DNA from: Zhuqueibacter pondensis
GTDB lineage: Bacteria; Zhuqueibacterota; Zhuqueibacteria; Zhuqueibacterales; Zhuqueibacteraceae
Direction of reading: 5' to 3'
NCBI GenBank assembly: GCA_034505955.1
Contig: JAPDQK010000019.1
Coordinates: 1 to 64,000 of the forward strand
DNA: 64,000 nucleotides
Below are positions 8,591-19,061 of the stretch, piece by piece. Within the stretch, counting starts at the first letter, position 1. The number at the start of each line of letters is the position of its first letter. Position numbers and translations under genes: made by a program. A model generated the notes under the pieces. That model saw only the letters and a list, made by a program, of their open reading frames with translations, was not told the origin of the DNA and searched no databases.

Positions 8591-11014
8591 ATGCTTATGG
8601 AAGCCAAGACATTTTTGATTGCGCTTTTTCCAATTCTGTTTCTTACAGGAACAATTGGCAAAATCTCAGCGCAGATTCAACGCCAAGATTTTCAGCCCAA
8701 CTTTGCCTCGTTGGAAAAAGTGAACCCTGTCCCCGAGTGGTTCAAAGACGCCAAGTTTGGCATATACTTCCACTGGGGTGTTTACTCTGTTCCGGCATTT
8801 GCCAACGAATGGTATCCTCGCAACATGTTCATCAAAGGATCTTCAGAGAATAAGCATCACACAGAGGTCTATGGCGATCCGTCCCAGTGGCCATACAACA
8901 ACTTCATCACCGGTGCGAAGGACAAGCAAGGTAATTTTGTACAGTTTGCACCCAAACTCAAATCAGCCGGCGGCAAATTCGATCCTGAAGAATGGGCACA
9001 GTTGTTTGCTGATGCCGGAGCCAAATTTGCCGGTCCGGTCGCTGAGCATCACGACGGTTTTTCGATGTGGGCCAGCAAGGTCAATCCCTGGAACGCAAGA
9101 GACATGGGACCGAAGCTTGATCTGGTGGGTTTGTTGACGGATGCCATCCGCAAAAAGAATATGAGAGTAATTCTTTCCATGCACCATGCCTACAATATCA
9201 CCGGATATTATGAACCTGTGCTTCCAACAGACGATCCAAAGCTTCAAATGCTCTACGGGCAGCAGGGAAAGGAAAAGAACGAAGCTTTCTGGCTGAGCAA
9301 GCACAAGGAGATTATTGACAACTATAGACCCGATATTCTTTGGCAGGATTTCAATTTGCAAGTCATCTCCAGGCCTGTTCTTCTCGAGTTTTTGTCTTAC
9401 TACTACAACAAAGCCGCCGCATGGAATAAAGAAGTGGTAGCCACATACAAAGATGGCTTGAACAGCAAATGCGCCGTACTGGATTATGAGCGCGGCGGCC
9501 CCGCCGATATCACCGACAATTATTGGCTCACCGATGATGCCATTAGTTCTTCAAGCTGGTGTTACACCGAGGGAATTGGATATTATTCCAAGAAACAGAT
9601 ACTGCATGGATTCTTCGACAGAATAAGCAAGAATGGAAATTTGCTTCTCAATATTTCTCCAAAAGCCGATGGCACAATACCGGATGAGCAAAAAGACGTC
9701 CTGCTTGCCATGGGTGCATGGCTCAAAAAATACGGTGAGGCCGTGTATGCAACGCGCGCCTGGGAAAGATACGGAGAAGGCCCCACAAAAATGGGAGCTG
9801 GACATGGCGTATTCACAGCTCCGGCCGAAGGAACAGCCAAAGATGTCCGCTACACCAGGTCGAAAGACAACACCACACTTTACGCCATTTTGCTCGGTTG
9901 GGAAAAAGGTCAGAAGGAAGTGATACTCGAATCATTGTCTTCTGACAGAATCGACGGCAAAAATTTGAAATCTGTTGAACTGATCAATGGCGACGCCGGA
10001 AGATATCTGCCATTGGCTTTCAGGCAAAACACAGAAGGATTGATCGTTAGTTTGCCCGAACGTTCTTTCGAAGAGCTGGCATACGTTCTAAAACTCAGCT
10101 TCGATGGCAACATTCCAAAACTCGACAAGTATGCCGACCTTGACTGCGCGCCGCATTATTTCCTCGTCCCCGGTGACAACACGGGCAGTCTGGTGCTCGG
10201 TTCAGATTTGAAACTGACCGGCAAAAGAAAAGATGTTGCAAGCCAATGGAAGTTGGAATCTGCCGGCAAAGGCATCTATAGAATTTCGAACCGTGAAAAT
10301 GCCAACAAGGTTCTTGAGTGTAGCATTTCTGGTCATGACCTCATGATTTCAAACGCCACCGGGGAAGACAACCAATTTTGGAAAATTGAAGACGCACACA
10401 ACGGATTGCTCAAGATTTCAAACAAGCAATTTCCAAATATGATTTTATCCGTAAGTACTGCCCTTGCTGAAGGGAACAAAGCAGACTTGCTCGATTCGGA
10501 AAATGGTTCGTCTTTTGGCTGGAAGCTCATGGAGGTCTGTGAGATGAAGCAGGACGCTTTTACGCCACATGCTATTCCGGGAATCATTGAGGCCGAAGAC
10601 TTCGATACCGGCTGCGCAGGCGATGCTTACCATGAGAGGGATGAAATCAATGAAGGCGGGCAGTATCGTCCAAACGAGAGTGTGGATATTGAAAAATGCG
10701 CTGCAGGCGGCTACAATGTTGGTTGGACTCATGCCGGAGAATGGATGGCATATTCAGTTACGGTCGGCAAATCTGCAACGTACCAGATTTCATTTCACAT
10801 TGCCTCAGCTTATAATAGCGGAAAGCTGCATCTCGAATGTGATGGCGCAGACAAAACCGGAATTATTTCAATCCCGAATACTTCAGGATTTCAAAACTGG
10901 GAGGTTATAAAGAAGACGGTGGAACTTGATGCCGGCCAGCATGTGCTGAAGCTGGTTGTTGACGGTGACTACTTCAATCTTGACAAGATGGTCTTGGAGG
11001 AAATAAAACGATGA
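8591..11014 (+). CDS. GH29 alpha-L-fucosidase with lectin-like and CBM6 domains
   Basis: 807 residues, signal peptide to about residue 29. The GH29 barrel begins with FKDAKFGIYFHWGVYSVP; HHDGFSMW is the conserved fucose-binding stretch and WQDF carries the likely nucleophile Asp253. A beta domain ends the catalytic unit near residue 510. A ricin-B/CBM13-like domain (about 515-655, repeated Q-W and SNxE patterns) and a CBM6 domain (about 665-805, IEAEDFD ... GWTHAGEWMAYSV) follow. It would remove alpha-L-fucose from xyloglucan or other glycans. The start at 8591 or the ATG at 8597 both give a signal peptide. No sorting module. Fucosidases are more typical of xyloglucan than of xylan loci. Confidence 0.9.
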   Translation: MLMEAKTFLIALFPILFLTGTIGKISAQIQRQDFQPNFASLEKVNPVPEWFKDAKFGIYFHWGVYSVPAFANEWYPRNMFIKGSSENKHHTEVYGDPSQWPYNNFITGAKDKQGNFVQFAPKLKSAGGKFDPEEWAQLFADAGAKFAGPVAEHHDGFSMWASKVNPWNARDMGPKLDLVGLLTDAIRKKNMRVILSMHHAYNITGYYEPVLPTDDPKLQMLYGQQGKEKNEAFWLSKHKEIIDNYRPDILWQDFNLQVISRPVLLEFLSYYYNKAAAWNKEVVATYKDGLNSKCAVLDYERGGPADITDNYWLTDDAISSSSWCYTEGIGYYSKKQILHGFFDRISKNGNLLLNISPKADGTIPDEQKDVLLAMGAWLKKYGEAVYATRAWERYGEGPTKMGAGHGVFTAPAEGTAKDVRYTRSKDNTTLYAILLGWEKGQKEVILESLSSDRIDGKNLKSVELINGDAGRYLPLAFRQNTEGLIVSLPERSFEELAYVLKLSFDGNIPKLDKYADLDCAPHYFLVPGDNTGSLVLGSDLKLTGKRKDVASQWKLESAGKGIYRISNRENANKVLECSISGHDLMISNATGEDNQFWKIEDAHNGLLKISNKQFPNMILSVSTALAEGNKADLLDSENGSSFGWKLMEVCEMKQDAFTPHAIPGIIEAEDFDTGCAGDAYHERDEINEGGQYRPNESVDIEKCAAGGYNVGWTHAGEWMAYSVTVGKSATYQISFHIASAYNSGKLHLECDGADKTGIISIPNTSGFQNWEVIKKTVELDAGQHVLKLVVDGDYFNLDKMVLEEIKR

Positions 11015-11105
11015 ATGGTGTGTTTCATCCGTTTTTATTCGCGCACATTCGCGGTTGATCTGTTGATCCTTGATGAGTTGCGGCTTATCCGAGTTGGGAG
11101 AAAAC

Positions 11106-13927
11106 ATGAGAAAAGAACTGTGGTTTATCGCATGCTTTGTGTTTTCAGTGGATTTGCGGGCGCAAACCCTGCCCTATCAGAATCCGAATTTAAGCTCAGA
11201 AGAAAGAGCGAAGGATCTGATGGCGCGGCTAACGCTGGAAGAAAAAGCCACTCTGATGTGTGACGTATCCGATGCAATTCCCCGTCTCGGGATCAAGAAA
11301 TTCAATTGGTGGAGCGAAGCCTTGCATGGTCTGGCCAATAATAACAATGTCACCGTCTTCCCCCAGCCCATCGGTATGGCCGCCTCGTTCGACGAGGCGC
11401 TGGTTTATCGCATTTTCAGCGCCACTTCGGACGAAACCCGCGCCAAGGTCAACGAGGCAAAACAAAAAGGGCAGGGAAACCGGCGTTTCCTGAGCCTTTC
11501 GGTGTGGGCCCCCAACATCAACATTTTTCGCGATCCGCGTTGGGGCCGCGGCCAGGAAACCTACGGCGAAGATCCTTACCTTACGTCGCGCATGGGTATT
11601 TCGGTGGTGAAAGGTCTTCAAGGCCCGGCCGATGCCAAATACAGAAAACTTCTGGCCTGCGCCAAGCATTTTGCCGTGCATTCGGGTCCCGAATGGAGCC
11701 GCCATTCTCTCAACCTCACCAACGTCGATCCGCGCGATTTGTGGGAAACCTATCTTCCTGCTTTCAAGTCGTTGGTACAGGAAGCAGATGTCCGCCAGGT
11801 GATGTGCGCTTACCAGCGTTTGGATGATGATCCCTGCTGCGGCAACTCGAGACTGCTGCAAAGAATTCTTCGTGAGCAATGGGGCTATAAACATGTTGTG
11901 GTTTCCGATTGCGGAGCGATAACCGACTTTTTCACCAGCCACAAAGTTTCGTCGGATGCTGTCCACGCTGCTGCCAAAGCAGTTCTGGCCGGAACCGATT
12001 TGGAATGCGTGTGGGAAAACTATCCTTTCAAAAAACTGCCCGATGCTGTTGCGAGAGGCCTTCTTACAGAAGAAGACATTGACAAGCATCTGTTGCGGGT
12101 TTTGGTTGGCCGTTTCGAATTGGGCGAAATGGACGACGATGCGCTGGTGCCATGGACCAAAATCCCAATGTCGATTGTGAACAACGAAGAGCATCGAAAA
12201 CTTGCGCTGGACATGGCTCGTGAATCAATGACTCTTCTTCTGAACAAAAACAATATTCTTCCCTTAAAGAAATCCATCAAGAAGATCGCTGTCATTGGCC
12301 CGAACGCGGATGATGAGCCGGTGTTGTGGGGCAATTATAACGGCAGACCGATCCGTACAATTACAATTCTCGACGGCATTCAATCAAAGCTTTCGGCTGA
12401 ACAGGTTCTCCATGACAGAGGATGCGATTTGGTTGAAGACAAAGTAACCGAAAGCTATTTTTCGAAATGTTCGATTGATGGAAACAAAGGGTTCAAAGCC
12501 ACTTACTGGAATACCAAAGACTTCAGTGGAGATGTTGTCGCAACACAACAAATTACCGATCCGATCAAACTAACCACAGCCGGGCAACACGAATTTGCAC
12601 CCGGCGTTCGGCTCGAAGGCTTTTCAGCCAAATACGAAACAGAGTTCGAAGCAACTCAGAACGAAGAAATTGTCTTCAAGTGCGGAGCCACGGGATACTT
12701 TGAATTGCGGGTAAATGGCGAATCCATTACAAAGTACTTCAACTGGCGGACACTGCCATCAAGACATCCATTCAAGGTCGAAAGCGGCAAGAAGTATAAA
12801 ATTGAGATTCGCTATGCCCAGATGCACGATTGGCAGGCAAACCTCGAATTCAATTTTGGCAAGGAAGTGGAGGTGGATTACACGGAGCTGCTGAAAAAAC
12901 TTCAGGGAGTCGAAGTGGTGGTATTTGTCGGCGGCCTTTCGAGCATGCTCGAGGGCGAAGAGATGCCCGTATCATTCCCCGGTTTCAAGGGCGGTGACCG
13001 CACCGATATCGAACTTCCTTTGGTACAGCGCAATTGCTTGAANNNNNNNNNNNNNNNNNNNNNNNNNNNNNNNNNNNNNNNNNNNNNNNNNNNNNNNNNN
13101 NNNNNNNNNNNNNNNNNNNNNNNNNNNNNNNNNNNNNCGAAGTGGTGGTATTTGTCGGCGGCCTTTCGAGCATGCTCGAGGGCGAAGAGATGCCCGTATC
13201 ATTCCCCGGTTTCAAGGGCGGTGACCGCACCGATATCGAACTTCCTTTGGTACAGCGCAATTGCTTGAAAGCGCTGAAGCAAGCCGGGAAGAAGGTGATC
13301 TTCGTGAACTGTTCCGGCTCGGCCATTGCTTTGACGCCGGAAACCGAAACCTGCGACGCCATCCTGCAAGCCTGGTATGGAGGAGAATCCGGTGGTCAAG
13401 CCGTGGCCGACGTGCTGTTCGGGGACTATAATCCTTCCGGCAAGCTGCCAATTACGTTTTATCGGAATTCAAACCAATTGCCGGACTTCGAAGACTATTC
13501 GATGAAAGGCCGCACCTACCGCTTCATGTCCGATCCGCTTTTCCCATTTGGCTTTGGGTTGAGTTACACGACCTTCTCGATTGGTGCCGCGCAGCTCAGC
13601 AAAGCCAAAATCAAGAAAGACGAAAGCGTCGAGCTTGCCATACCGGTGACGAACACCGGCAAGCGCGCGGGGACAGAAATCGTTCAGGTCTACGTGCGCA
13701 GGGCAAACGATGCCGATGGCCCGCTCAAGACCCTAAGGGGCTTTCAGCGAGTCAATGTAGCTGCTGGGCAAACCGCTCAGGCAGTCATCAACTTGCCCTA
13801 CAACTCGTTCGAGTTTTTTGATCGGGCAAGCGGCAAGATGGTCGTCGCCGCCGGCGAGTATGAGGTTCTGTATGGAAACAGCTCGGCTGCAAGAGATTTG
13901 AAGATCACGAAAATCACGGTTCTTTGA
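11106..13927 (+). CDS. GH3 beta-glycosidase with PA14 domain (split by scaffold gap)
   Basis: The gene looks broken because 95 N and a duplicated contig end interrupt it. Joining 11106-13042 to 13270-13927 restores one frame of 864 residues. The signal peptide ends near residue 20. The GH3 N-terminal barrel shows KHFAVHSGPE and the nucleophile motif VVSDCGA (Asp268). A PA14 domain (about 460-590) is inserted in the second GH3 domain, and a fibronectin-III-like domain ends the protein. GH3 enzymes with this inserted PA14 act as beta-xylosidases or beta-glucosidases. No sorting module, so periplasmic action on oligosaccharides is likely. The start has GGGAG eight bases upstream. Confidence 0.9.
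12911..13269. repeat. Identical 132-bp contig ends around the gap
   Basis: Bases 12911-13042 and 13138-13269 are identical over all 132 positions and flank the N run. Both lie in the same codon phase of the GH3 gene. This is the pattern left when two overlapping contigs were scaffolded without merging, rather than a biological duplication. Confidence 0.9.
13043..13137. other. Scaffold gap (95 N)
   Basis: Unresolved bases inside the GH3 gene. Because the flanks overlap by 132 bases, the real gap is probably negative and nothing is missing. Confidence 0.95.
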
Positions 13928-13960
13928 ATCTCCCATGGCGAGCCACAGGAGCATGTTGAT

Positions 13961-16384
13961 ATGAATGCAAGAATGATCGTCATCGCACTACTTGCTCTTA
14001 CTGTTGATGTCGCCGGCAGCGCTCAAACTTATCAGAAAACCGACCTGGGCGCAAAATCGGTAGTCAACTCCATCCAAGTTGAGATTCAGTTCTACAACCC
14101 CTCAACGGTGAGAGTTCTGAAATCGCCCGAAGGCAGGACCTGCTCAAAAGCAAGCCTCTCGGTGATTCAGGCTCCGCAGAAGAAAGCAGCCTTCAGCACA
14201 AAGCAGGAAGGTGATGAACTCTTCTTGAAAAGCGCCGCCCTGCAAATAAGCCTGAACCTCAAAACCGGCATGATTTCTTTCGCAACTGTGGCAGGCGTAT
14301 CATTGCTTCGTGAGAAAGAAGCAAGCGCGGAGTTTACCGACTACAACGATGCAGGTGTCGAGACTTTCACGGTGCGCCAATCCTTCGTTCTGGAAAAAGA
14401 CGAGGCCATCTACGGTCTGGGACAACAGCAGCAGGGCAAGATGGTACAGCGAAGTCTCAAGTTGCGCATGGTACAAAACAATACCGAAGACTTCATTCCC
14501 TTTTTTCAGTCAGTCAAAGGCTACGGCTTGTTTTGGGACAACTACTCGCCGACTGTTTTTGAAGATACTCCTGAGGGCACGTCCTTCACATCCGATGTCG
14601 GCGACTGCATTGACTACTATTTCATGTATGGTGGCGATGCCGATGGCGTGATTGCAAGGATGCGCGAGCTCACGGGCCAGGTTCCGATGTTCCCGTTGTG
14701 GACCTATGGTTATTGGCAAAGCAAAGAACGTTACAAAAGTCAGGATGAGTTGGTGGGGGTAGTCAAAAAGTATCGCGAGCTTGGCGTTCCGCTCGATGGC
14801 ATCATTCAGGACTGGCAGTACTGGGGCAACAATTATTTGTGGAATGCCATGGAATTCCTTAATCCGGAGTTTTACGATCCGCAGAAGATGGTTGATGACG
14901 TTCACAAGCTGAATGCGCACATCATCATATCAATTTGGAATTCATTTGGTCCACAAACAAAGCCCTATAAGGAATTGGATAAAATAGGCGCGCTCTTGGA
15001 TTTTAAAACCTGGCCGGAATCCGGCTCCGAAAAATGGCCGCCAAATCTCGATTACCCTTCAGGCGTCAGAGTTTACGATCCTTACCATCCCGAGGCGCGC
15101 GACATTTACTGGAAATATCTGAACCAAGGCCTCTTCTCGCTTGGCATGGATGGTTGGTGGATGGATTCATCAGAACCTGACCACCTGCAATTCAAGCCTT
15201 CGGATTTCGACAACAAAACTTATCTTGGTTCATTTCGCAAAGTACGAAATGCTTTCCCCTTGATGACAGTTGGTGGACTTTCGGAACATCAGCGTTCCGT
15301 GACTTCCGACAAACGTGTGTTCATCCTGACCCGCTCGGCATTTGCCGGACAGCAGCGCTACGGCGCCAATACCTGGTCCGGCGACGTTGTGGCGTCGTGG
15401 GATGCACTCAGAAATCAGATTTCAGCAGGATTGAACTTTTCACTGTGCGGTATTCCTTACTGGAACAGCGACATCGGCGGATTCTTTCTTTGGAACTTCA
15501 AGAAAAAACTCGACGATGCCAATTACCGCGAGCTTTATGCACGCTGGATCCAGTTCGGCGCTTTCTGCCCGATGATGCGTTCGCACGGCACTGATGCCCC
15601 TCGGGAAATCTACCAATTCGGCAAAAAAGGTGATCCGATTTATGATGCCATTGAAAAGTACATCACCCTGCGCTACATCCTGTTACCCTATATTTATTCC
15701 ACCTCGTGGGACGTGACTGCCAATCACTCGACCATGATGCGTGCCTTGATGATGGATTTTGCAAAAGATAAACAGGCGCTTGATATCAACAACGAATACA
15801 TGTTCGGCAAGTCGTTGCTCGTTTGTCCGGTAACCACGCCGATGTATTCAACGATGAGTGTTCAGGACAACGATACGACCAACGTTGAAGATTTCAGCAA
15901 AGTAAAAAGTGAAGAAGTTTATCTCCCCAAAGGAACCGATTGGTATGATTTCTGGACTGGTGAGAAACACAACGGCGGACAAACTCTGAATAGAGAAACC
16001 CCGCTTGACATCATTCCAGTGTATGTGAAAGCCGGCTCCATCCTTCCAGTGGGTCCCAAAGTGCAATTCGCCACCGAAAAGAAATGGGACAACCTTGAAA
16101 TTCGTGTGTACGCAGGCGCCAACGGCGAGTTCACTTTGTATGAAGATGAAAACGATAACTACAACTACGAGAAAGGCGCCTATTCGACGATATCTTTCAC
16201 GTGGAATGATGCGAAGAAGGCCTTGACCCTCAACGACCGGCATGGTTCTTTCCCCGGAATGCTTGCTGAGCGAAGGTTCAATATTGTGAAAGTTACCCGC
16301 AATACGGGAACCGGAACAGATGTGGTCAAGACGTACGACAGAGTGGTGACCTACAAAGGAAAGAGGGTAGTGATTACCCTCTGA
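13961..16384 (+). CDS. GH31 alpha-glycosidase, probably alpha-xylosidase
   Basis: 807 residues with a signal peptide to about residue 20 (AGSAQ). An N-terminal beta-sandwich precedes the GH31 barrel. Nucleophile Asp402 lies in WWMDSSEPD and acid/base Asp475 in WSGDVVASWDAL; the region after GIPYWNSDIGGF is typical of the family. A proximal and a distal (DUF5110-like) beta domain close the chain. GH31 members of plant-wall loci often remove alpha-xylose from xyloglucan oligosaccharides; alpha-glucosidase activity is the alternative. It starts 33 bases after the GH3 gene with AGGAG upstream, probably in the same transcript. No sorting module. Confidence 0.9.
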   Translation: MNARMIVIALLALTVDVAGSAQTYQKTDLGAKSVVNSIQVEIQFYNPSTVRVLKSPEGRTCSKASLSVIQAPQKKAAFSTKQEGDELFLKSAALQISLNLKTGMISFATVAGVSLLREKEASAEFTDYNDAGVETFTVRQSFVLEKDEAIYGLGQQQQGKMVQRSLKLRMVQNNTEDFIPFFQSVKGYGLFWDNYSPTVFEDTPEGTSFTSDVGDCIDYYFMYGGDADGVIARMRELTGQVPMFPLWTYGYWQSKERYKSQDELVGVVKKYRELGVPLDGIIQDWQYWGNNYLWNAMEFLNPEFYDPQKMVDDVHKLNAHIIISIWNSFGPQTKPYKELDKIGALLDFKTWPESGSEKWPPNLDYPSGVRVYDPYHPEARDIYWKYLNQGLFSLGMDGWWMDSSEPDHLQFKPSDFDNKTYLGSFRKVRNAFPLMTVGGLSEHQRSVTSDKRVFILTRSAFAGQQRYGANTWSGDVVASWDALRNQISAGLNFSLCGIPYWNSDIGGFFLWNFKKKLDDANYRELYARWIQFGAFCPMMRSHGTDAPREIYQFGKKGDPIYDAIEKYITLRYILLPYIYSTSWDVTANHSTMMRALMMDFAKDKQALDINNEYMFGKSLLVCPVTTPMYSTMSVQDNDTTNVEDFSKVKSEEVYLPKGTDWYDFWTGEKHNGGQTLNRETPLDIIPVYVKAGSILPVGPKVQFATEKKWDNLEIRVYAGANGEFTLYEDENDNYNYEKGAYSTISFTWNDAKKALTLNDRHGSFPGMLAERRFNIVKVTRNTGTGTDVVKTYDRVVTYKGKRVVITL

Positions 16385-16503
16385 AATCATGGAGAACTCA
16401 TGAGACGAAAAGCATCCGGCCACGGCCGCCTCTGCACCGGAGTGAGGCCGGAATGTTTCGGTACACAGAGGTGATCTGCATGCACTACTTTTTCGGAGCA
16501 AAT

Positions 16504-19047
16504 ATGAAAAAATTCAATACGGTATCAATATCTTTGATTCTGCTTGTTTCCACCATCTTGTTCACTACGGATTCCGTTGGCCAGAAACTGCAAGTGAACG
16601 ATCTGGAGTATTTTGAAACGCGCGGTGTGAATGTCTTTGTTTTCAGCAACCAGTATAATGGAATGTTTTTCGATGAAAAGACTGCCGGCATTGAAATTAT
16701 TCATCACGGCGTGAGAACAGCGACAGGCGGTGCAGTCAGATTACAACATACACCTGAACAATGGGATTTAATTCCAACAGTCGTTGACCGGAAAGTTGAT
16801 AAAAAAAATAACAGCATAGATGTCGTATTACAATACAAGGAATATGATTTTAATTCCAGAGTGAATGTTTCAGCCAAAGACGATGGGGTAACAATAAGTG
16901 TTTATCTTGAAAAACCTCTCCCCGAAAAACTGGAAGGTCATGCAGGATTCAACCTTGAATTTTTGCCGGCTTCATATTTTGAAAAGACCTATCTGGTTGA
17001 CGGGATGCCTGGCGTATTTCCTTTGTATCCTTCCAGCAATACAGCAGTGGAACCAATAAGCAAAAAAATCCCGCAATTTGCCGGTCATTCAACATTTGAC
17101 GATCGTGGAAGAGGGGAGTTCATTGTTCCCAAGCCTCTTGCCTCCGGCAAAACCATCGTGCTGGCGCCCGAAGATCCGGAACGTTATGTGAAAATTCAAT
17201 CAGCAGATGAAATCATGCTTTTTGATGGACGCCTTCTGGCCCAGAACGGATGGTACATCGTGCGCAGTCTGATCCCTCCAAAAAAATCAGGCAAAGTCTT
17301 GGAATGGTATGTCGAACCGAATGCAATTCCTGACTGGAAACGAGCGCCGGTTATTCAATTCTCCCAGGTGGGTTATCATCTCAAACAGGAAAAGGTGGCC
17401 GTCATTGAATTGGACAAGAATGATACGCCGCTAAAAACTGCATCCATATTCCAGGTAACGCCGGAAGGTGAATTTATCGAGAAACTCACCGCCGACCTCA
17501 AGCCGTGGGGAAAATATCTCCGCTATAATTATGTGACGTTTGATTTCACTTCTGTGAAAGATCCGGGTCTTTATTTCATCAAGTACGGCGAGCAAAAAAC
17601 CAATACATTTATCATTGGCACTCAGGTTTATCATGATATATGGCATCCCACGCTTGATGTTTGGTTCCCGGCACAGATGGATCACATGTTGGTTAATGAA
17701 GCATATCGGGTGTGGCACGGAGTTCCGTATTTGGATGACGCGTTGCAGGCGCCGGTAAATCATCAGCATTTTGACGGCTACAGCATGGGTCCAACAACCG
17801 ATACAAAATATAAATCTTTAGAACGCATTCCGGGATTGGCCGTTGGCGGCTGGTTCGATGCCGGTGATTTCGATATTCAGACGGCTTCACATTGCGGCGC
17901 CATATTGAGCTTTGTTAATGCCTGGGAAGAATTCGGCCTGGATCGCGATGAAACCTACATTGATCAGGCCACCCGTTATGTCGATATTCACCGTTCGGAT
18001 GGCAAGCCCGATTTGTTGCAGCAAATAGAACACGGGACGTTGAATGTAGTCGCCCAGATAAAAAATATTGGCCATCCCGTAAGGGGAATTGTCGTCCCAA
18101 ATCTTCATCAATATCATCATTTAGGTGATGCCTCCATAGAAACAGACAATCTTCCTTATAATCCTGCTCTCAAACCGTATGAATCTGATGGAAAATCGAG
18201 CGGTGCAATGGATGATCGATGGGCATTTACCAACAGGATGCCCTGGCTCGACTATTTTGCAATTGGCGCATTAGCCGCCGCAAACCGTGCTCTACGAAAT
18301 TATAATAAACCTCTTGCCGATGAATGTTTGGCCCTGGCGAGAAATCTATGGGACGAGCATAGCAGGTTGCCAAAGAGTGTGGATACCTCGAGAGCGGCCA
18401 CCTGGTTTAGAAGCGGCACGGAATTGACGGCAGCGCTGCAATTGTTCATTACCACAAAAGAAGAGCAATATTCCAAACGGTTTAATGAAATCATCTGGCC
18501 GGCTCTGGACAGAGCCTTAGCGTGGAGCATGTCTGCAGCAGTACAAGCTTATCCTTACATGGATGATGAATACAAGAGTAAGCTCAAAGATTATGTTCTC
18601 AAATATAAAGGTTATGTTGACGGACTCAATAAGGAAAATCCCTATGGAGTTCCGATGATTGCCAGAGGATGGGGTGGAAATTCCATGATCATAAATTGGG
18701 CGATTACCAACTATTTTGCCAACAAGGCTTTCCCGGATATCATCGGGCCTGAATATGTTTATAAAGGACTCAATTATATATTCGGCTGTCATCCTTATTC
18801 GAATATTTCTTTTGTTTCATCCGTGGGGACAGTGTCAAAAAAAATTACTTATGGAAGCAACCGGGCGGATTTTAGTTTTATTGCGGGTGGAGTTGTGCCA
18901 GGCCTGTTGCTTTTAAAACCGGATTTCCCTGAAAACAAAGAGGATTGGCCCTTCCTGTGGGGCGAGAATGAATGTGTTGTAAATATTTGCGCTGATTACA
19001 TATTTCTTTCAGGTGCGGTAAACGCGTTGGTAAATAAAAAGAATTAA
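16504..19047 (+). CDS. GH9 glycosidase with N-terminal Ig-like domain
   Basis: 847 residues; signal peptide ends near residue 27. An N-terminal beta-rich region (about 30-280) and a CelD-type Ig domain (about 285-375, beginning at VIQFSQVGYHL) precede the (alpha/alpha)6 GH9 barrel. The catalytic aspartates are in WFDAGDFD (Asp452, Asp455) and the general acid is probably Glu823 in GENEC near the C-terminus. Family members hydrolyse beta-1,4-glucans, and some act as exo-glucosidases on oligomers. The extended N-terminal region and lack of a sorting module suggest periplasmic processing. The start has CGGAGCA upstream; ATGs further upstream in the open frame would destroy the signal peptide. 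Confidence 0.88.
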   Translation: MKKFNTVSISLILLVSTILFTTDSVGQKLQVNDLEYFETRGVNVFVFSNQYNGMFFDEKTAGIEIIHHGVRTATGGAVRLQHTPEQWDLIPTVVDRKVDKKNNSIDVVLQYKEYDFNSRVNVSAKDDGVTISVYLEKPLPEKLEGHAGFNLEFLPASYFEKTYLVDGMPGVFPLYPSSNTAVEPISKKIPQFAGHSTFDDRGRGEFIVPKPLASGKTIVLAPEDPERYVKIQSADEIMLFDGRLLAQNGWYIVRSLIPPKKSGKVLEWYVEPNAIPDWKRAPVIQFSQVGYHLKQEKVAVIELDKNDTPLKTASIFQVTPEGEFIEKLTADLKPWGKYLRYNYVTFDFTSVKDPGLYFIKYGEQKTNTFIIGTQVYHDIWHPTLDVWFPAQMDHMLVNEAYRVWHGVPYLDDALQAPVNHQHFDGYSMGPTTDTKYKSLERIPGLAVGGWFDAGDFDIQTASHCGAILSFVNAWEEFGLDRDETYIDQATRYVDIHRSDGKPDLLQQIEHGTLNVVAQIKNIGHPVRGIVVPNLHQYHHLGDASIETDNLPYNPALKPYESDGKSSGAMDDRWAFTNRMPWLDYFAIGALAAANRALRNYNKPLADECLALARNLWDEHSRLPKSVDTSRAATWFRSGTELTAALQLFITTKEEQYSKRFNEIIWPALDRALAWSMSAAVQAYPYMDDEYKSKLKDYVLKYKGYVDGLNKENPYGVPMIARGWGGNSMIINWAITNYFANKAFPDIIGPEYVYKGLNYIFGCHPYSNISFVSSVGTVSKKITYGSNRADFSFIAGGVVPGLLLLKPDFPENKEDWPFLWGENECVVNICADYIFLSGAVNALVNKKN

Positions 19048-19061
19048 CAAGGAGAACCGAC

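Noticed and set aside
12911..13269. Biological tandem duplication in the GH3 gene
   Set aside because: Perfect identity, location exactly at the gap edges and the restored frame after merging all point to overlapping contig ends.
16400..16474. Short frame of 24 codons after the GH31 gene, with GGAG upstream
   Set aside because: It runs through GC-rich inverted repeats and has no sequence character of a protein; more likely spacer or repeat DNA.
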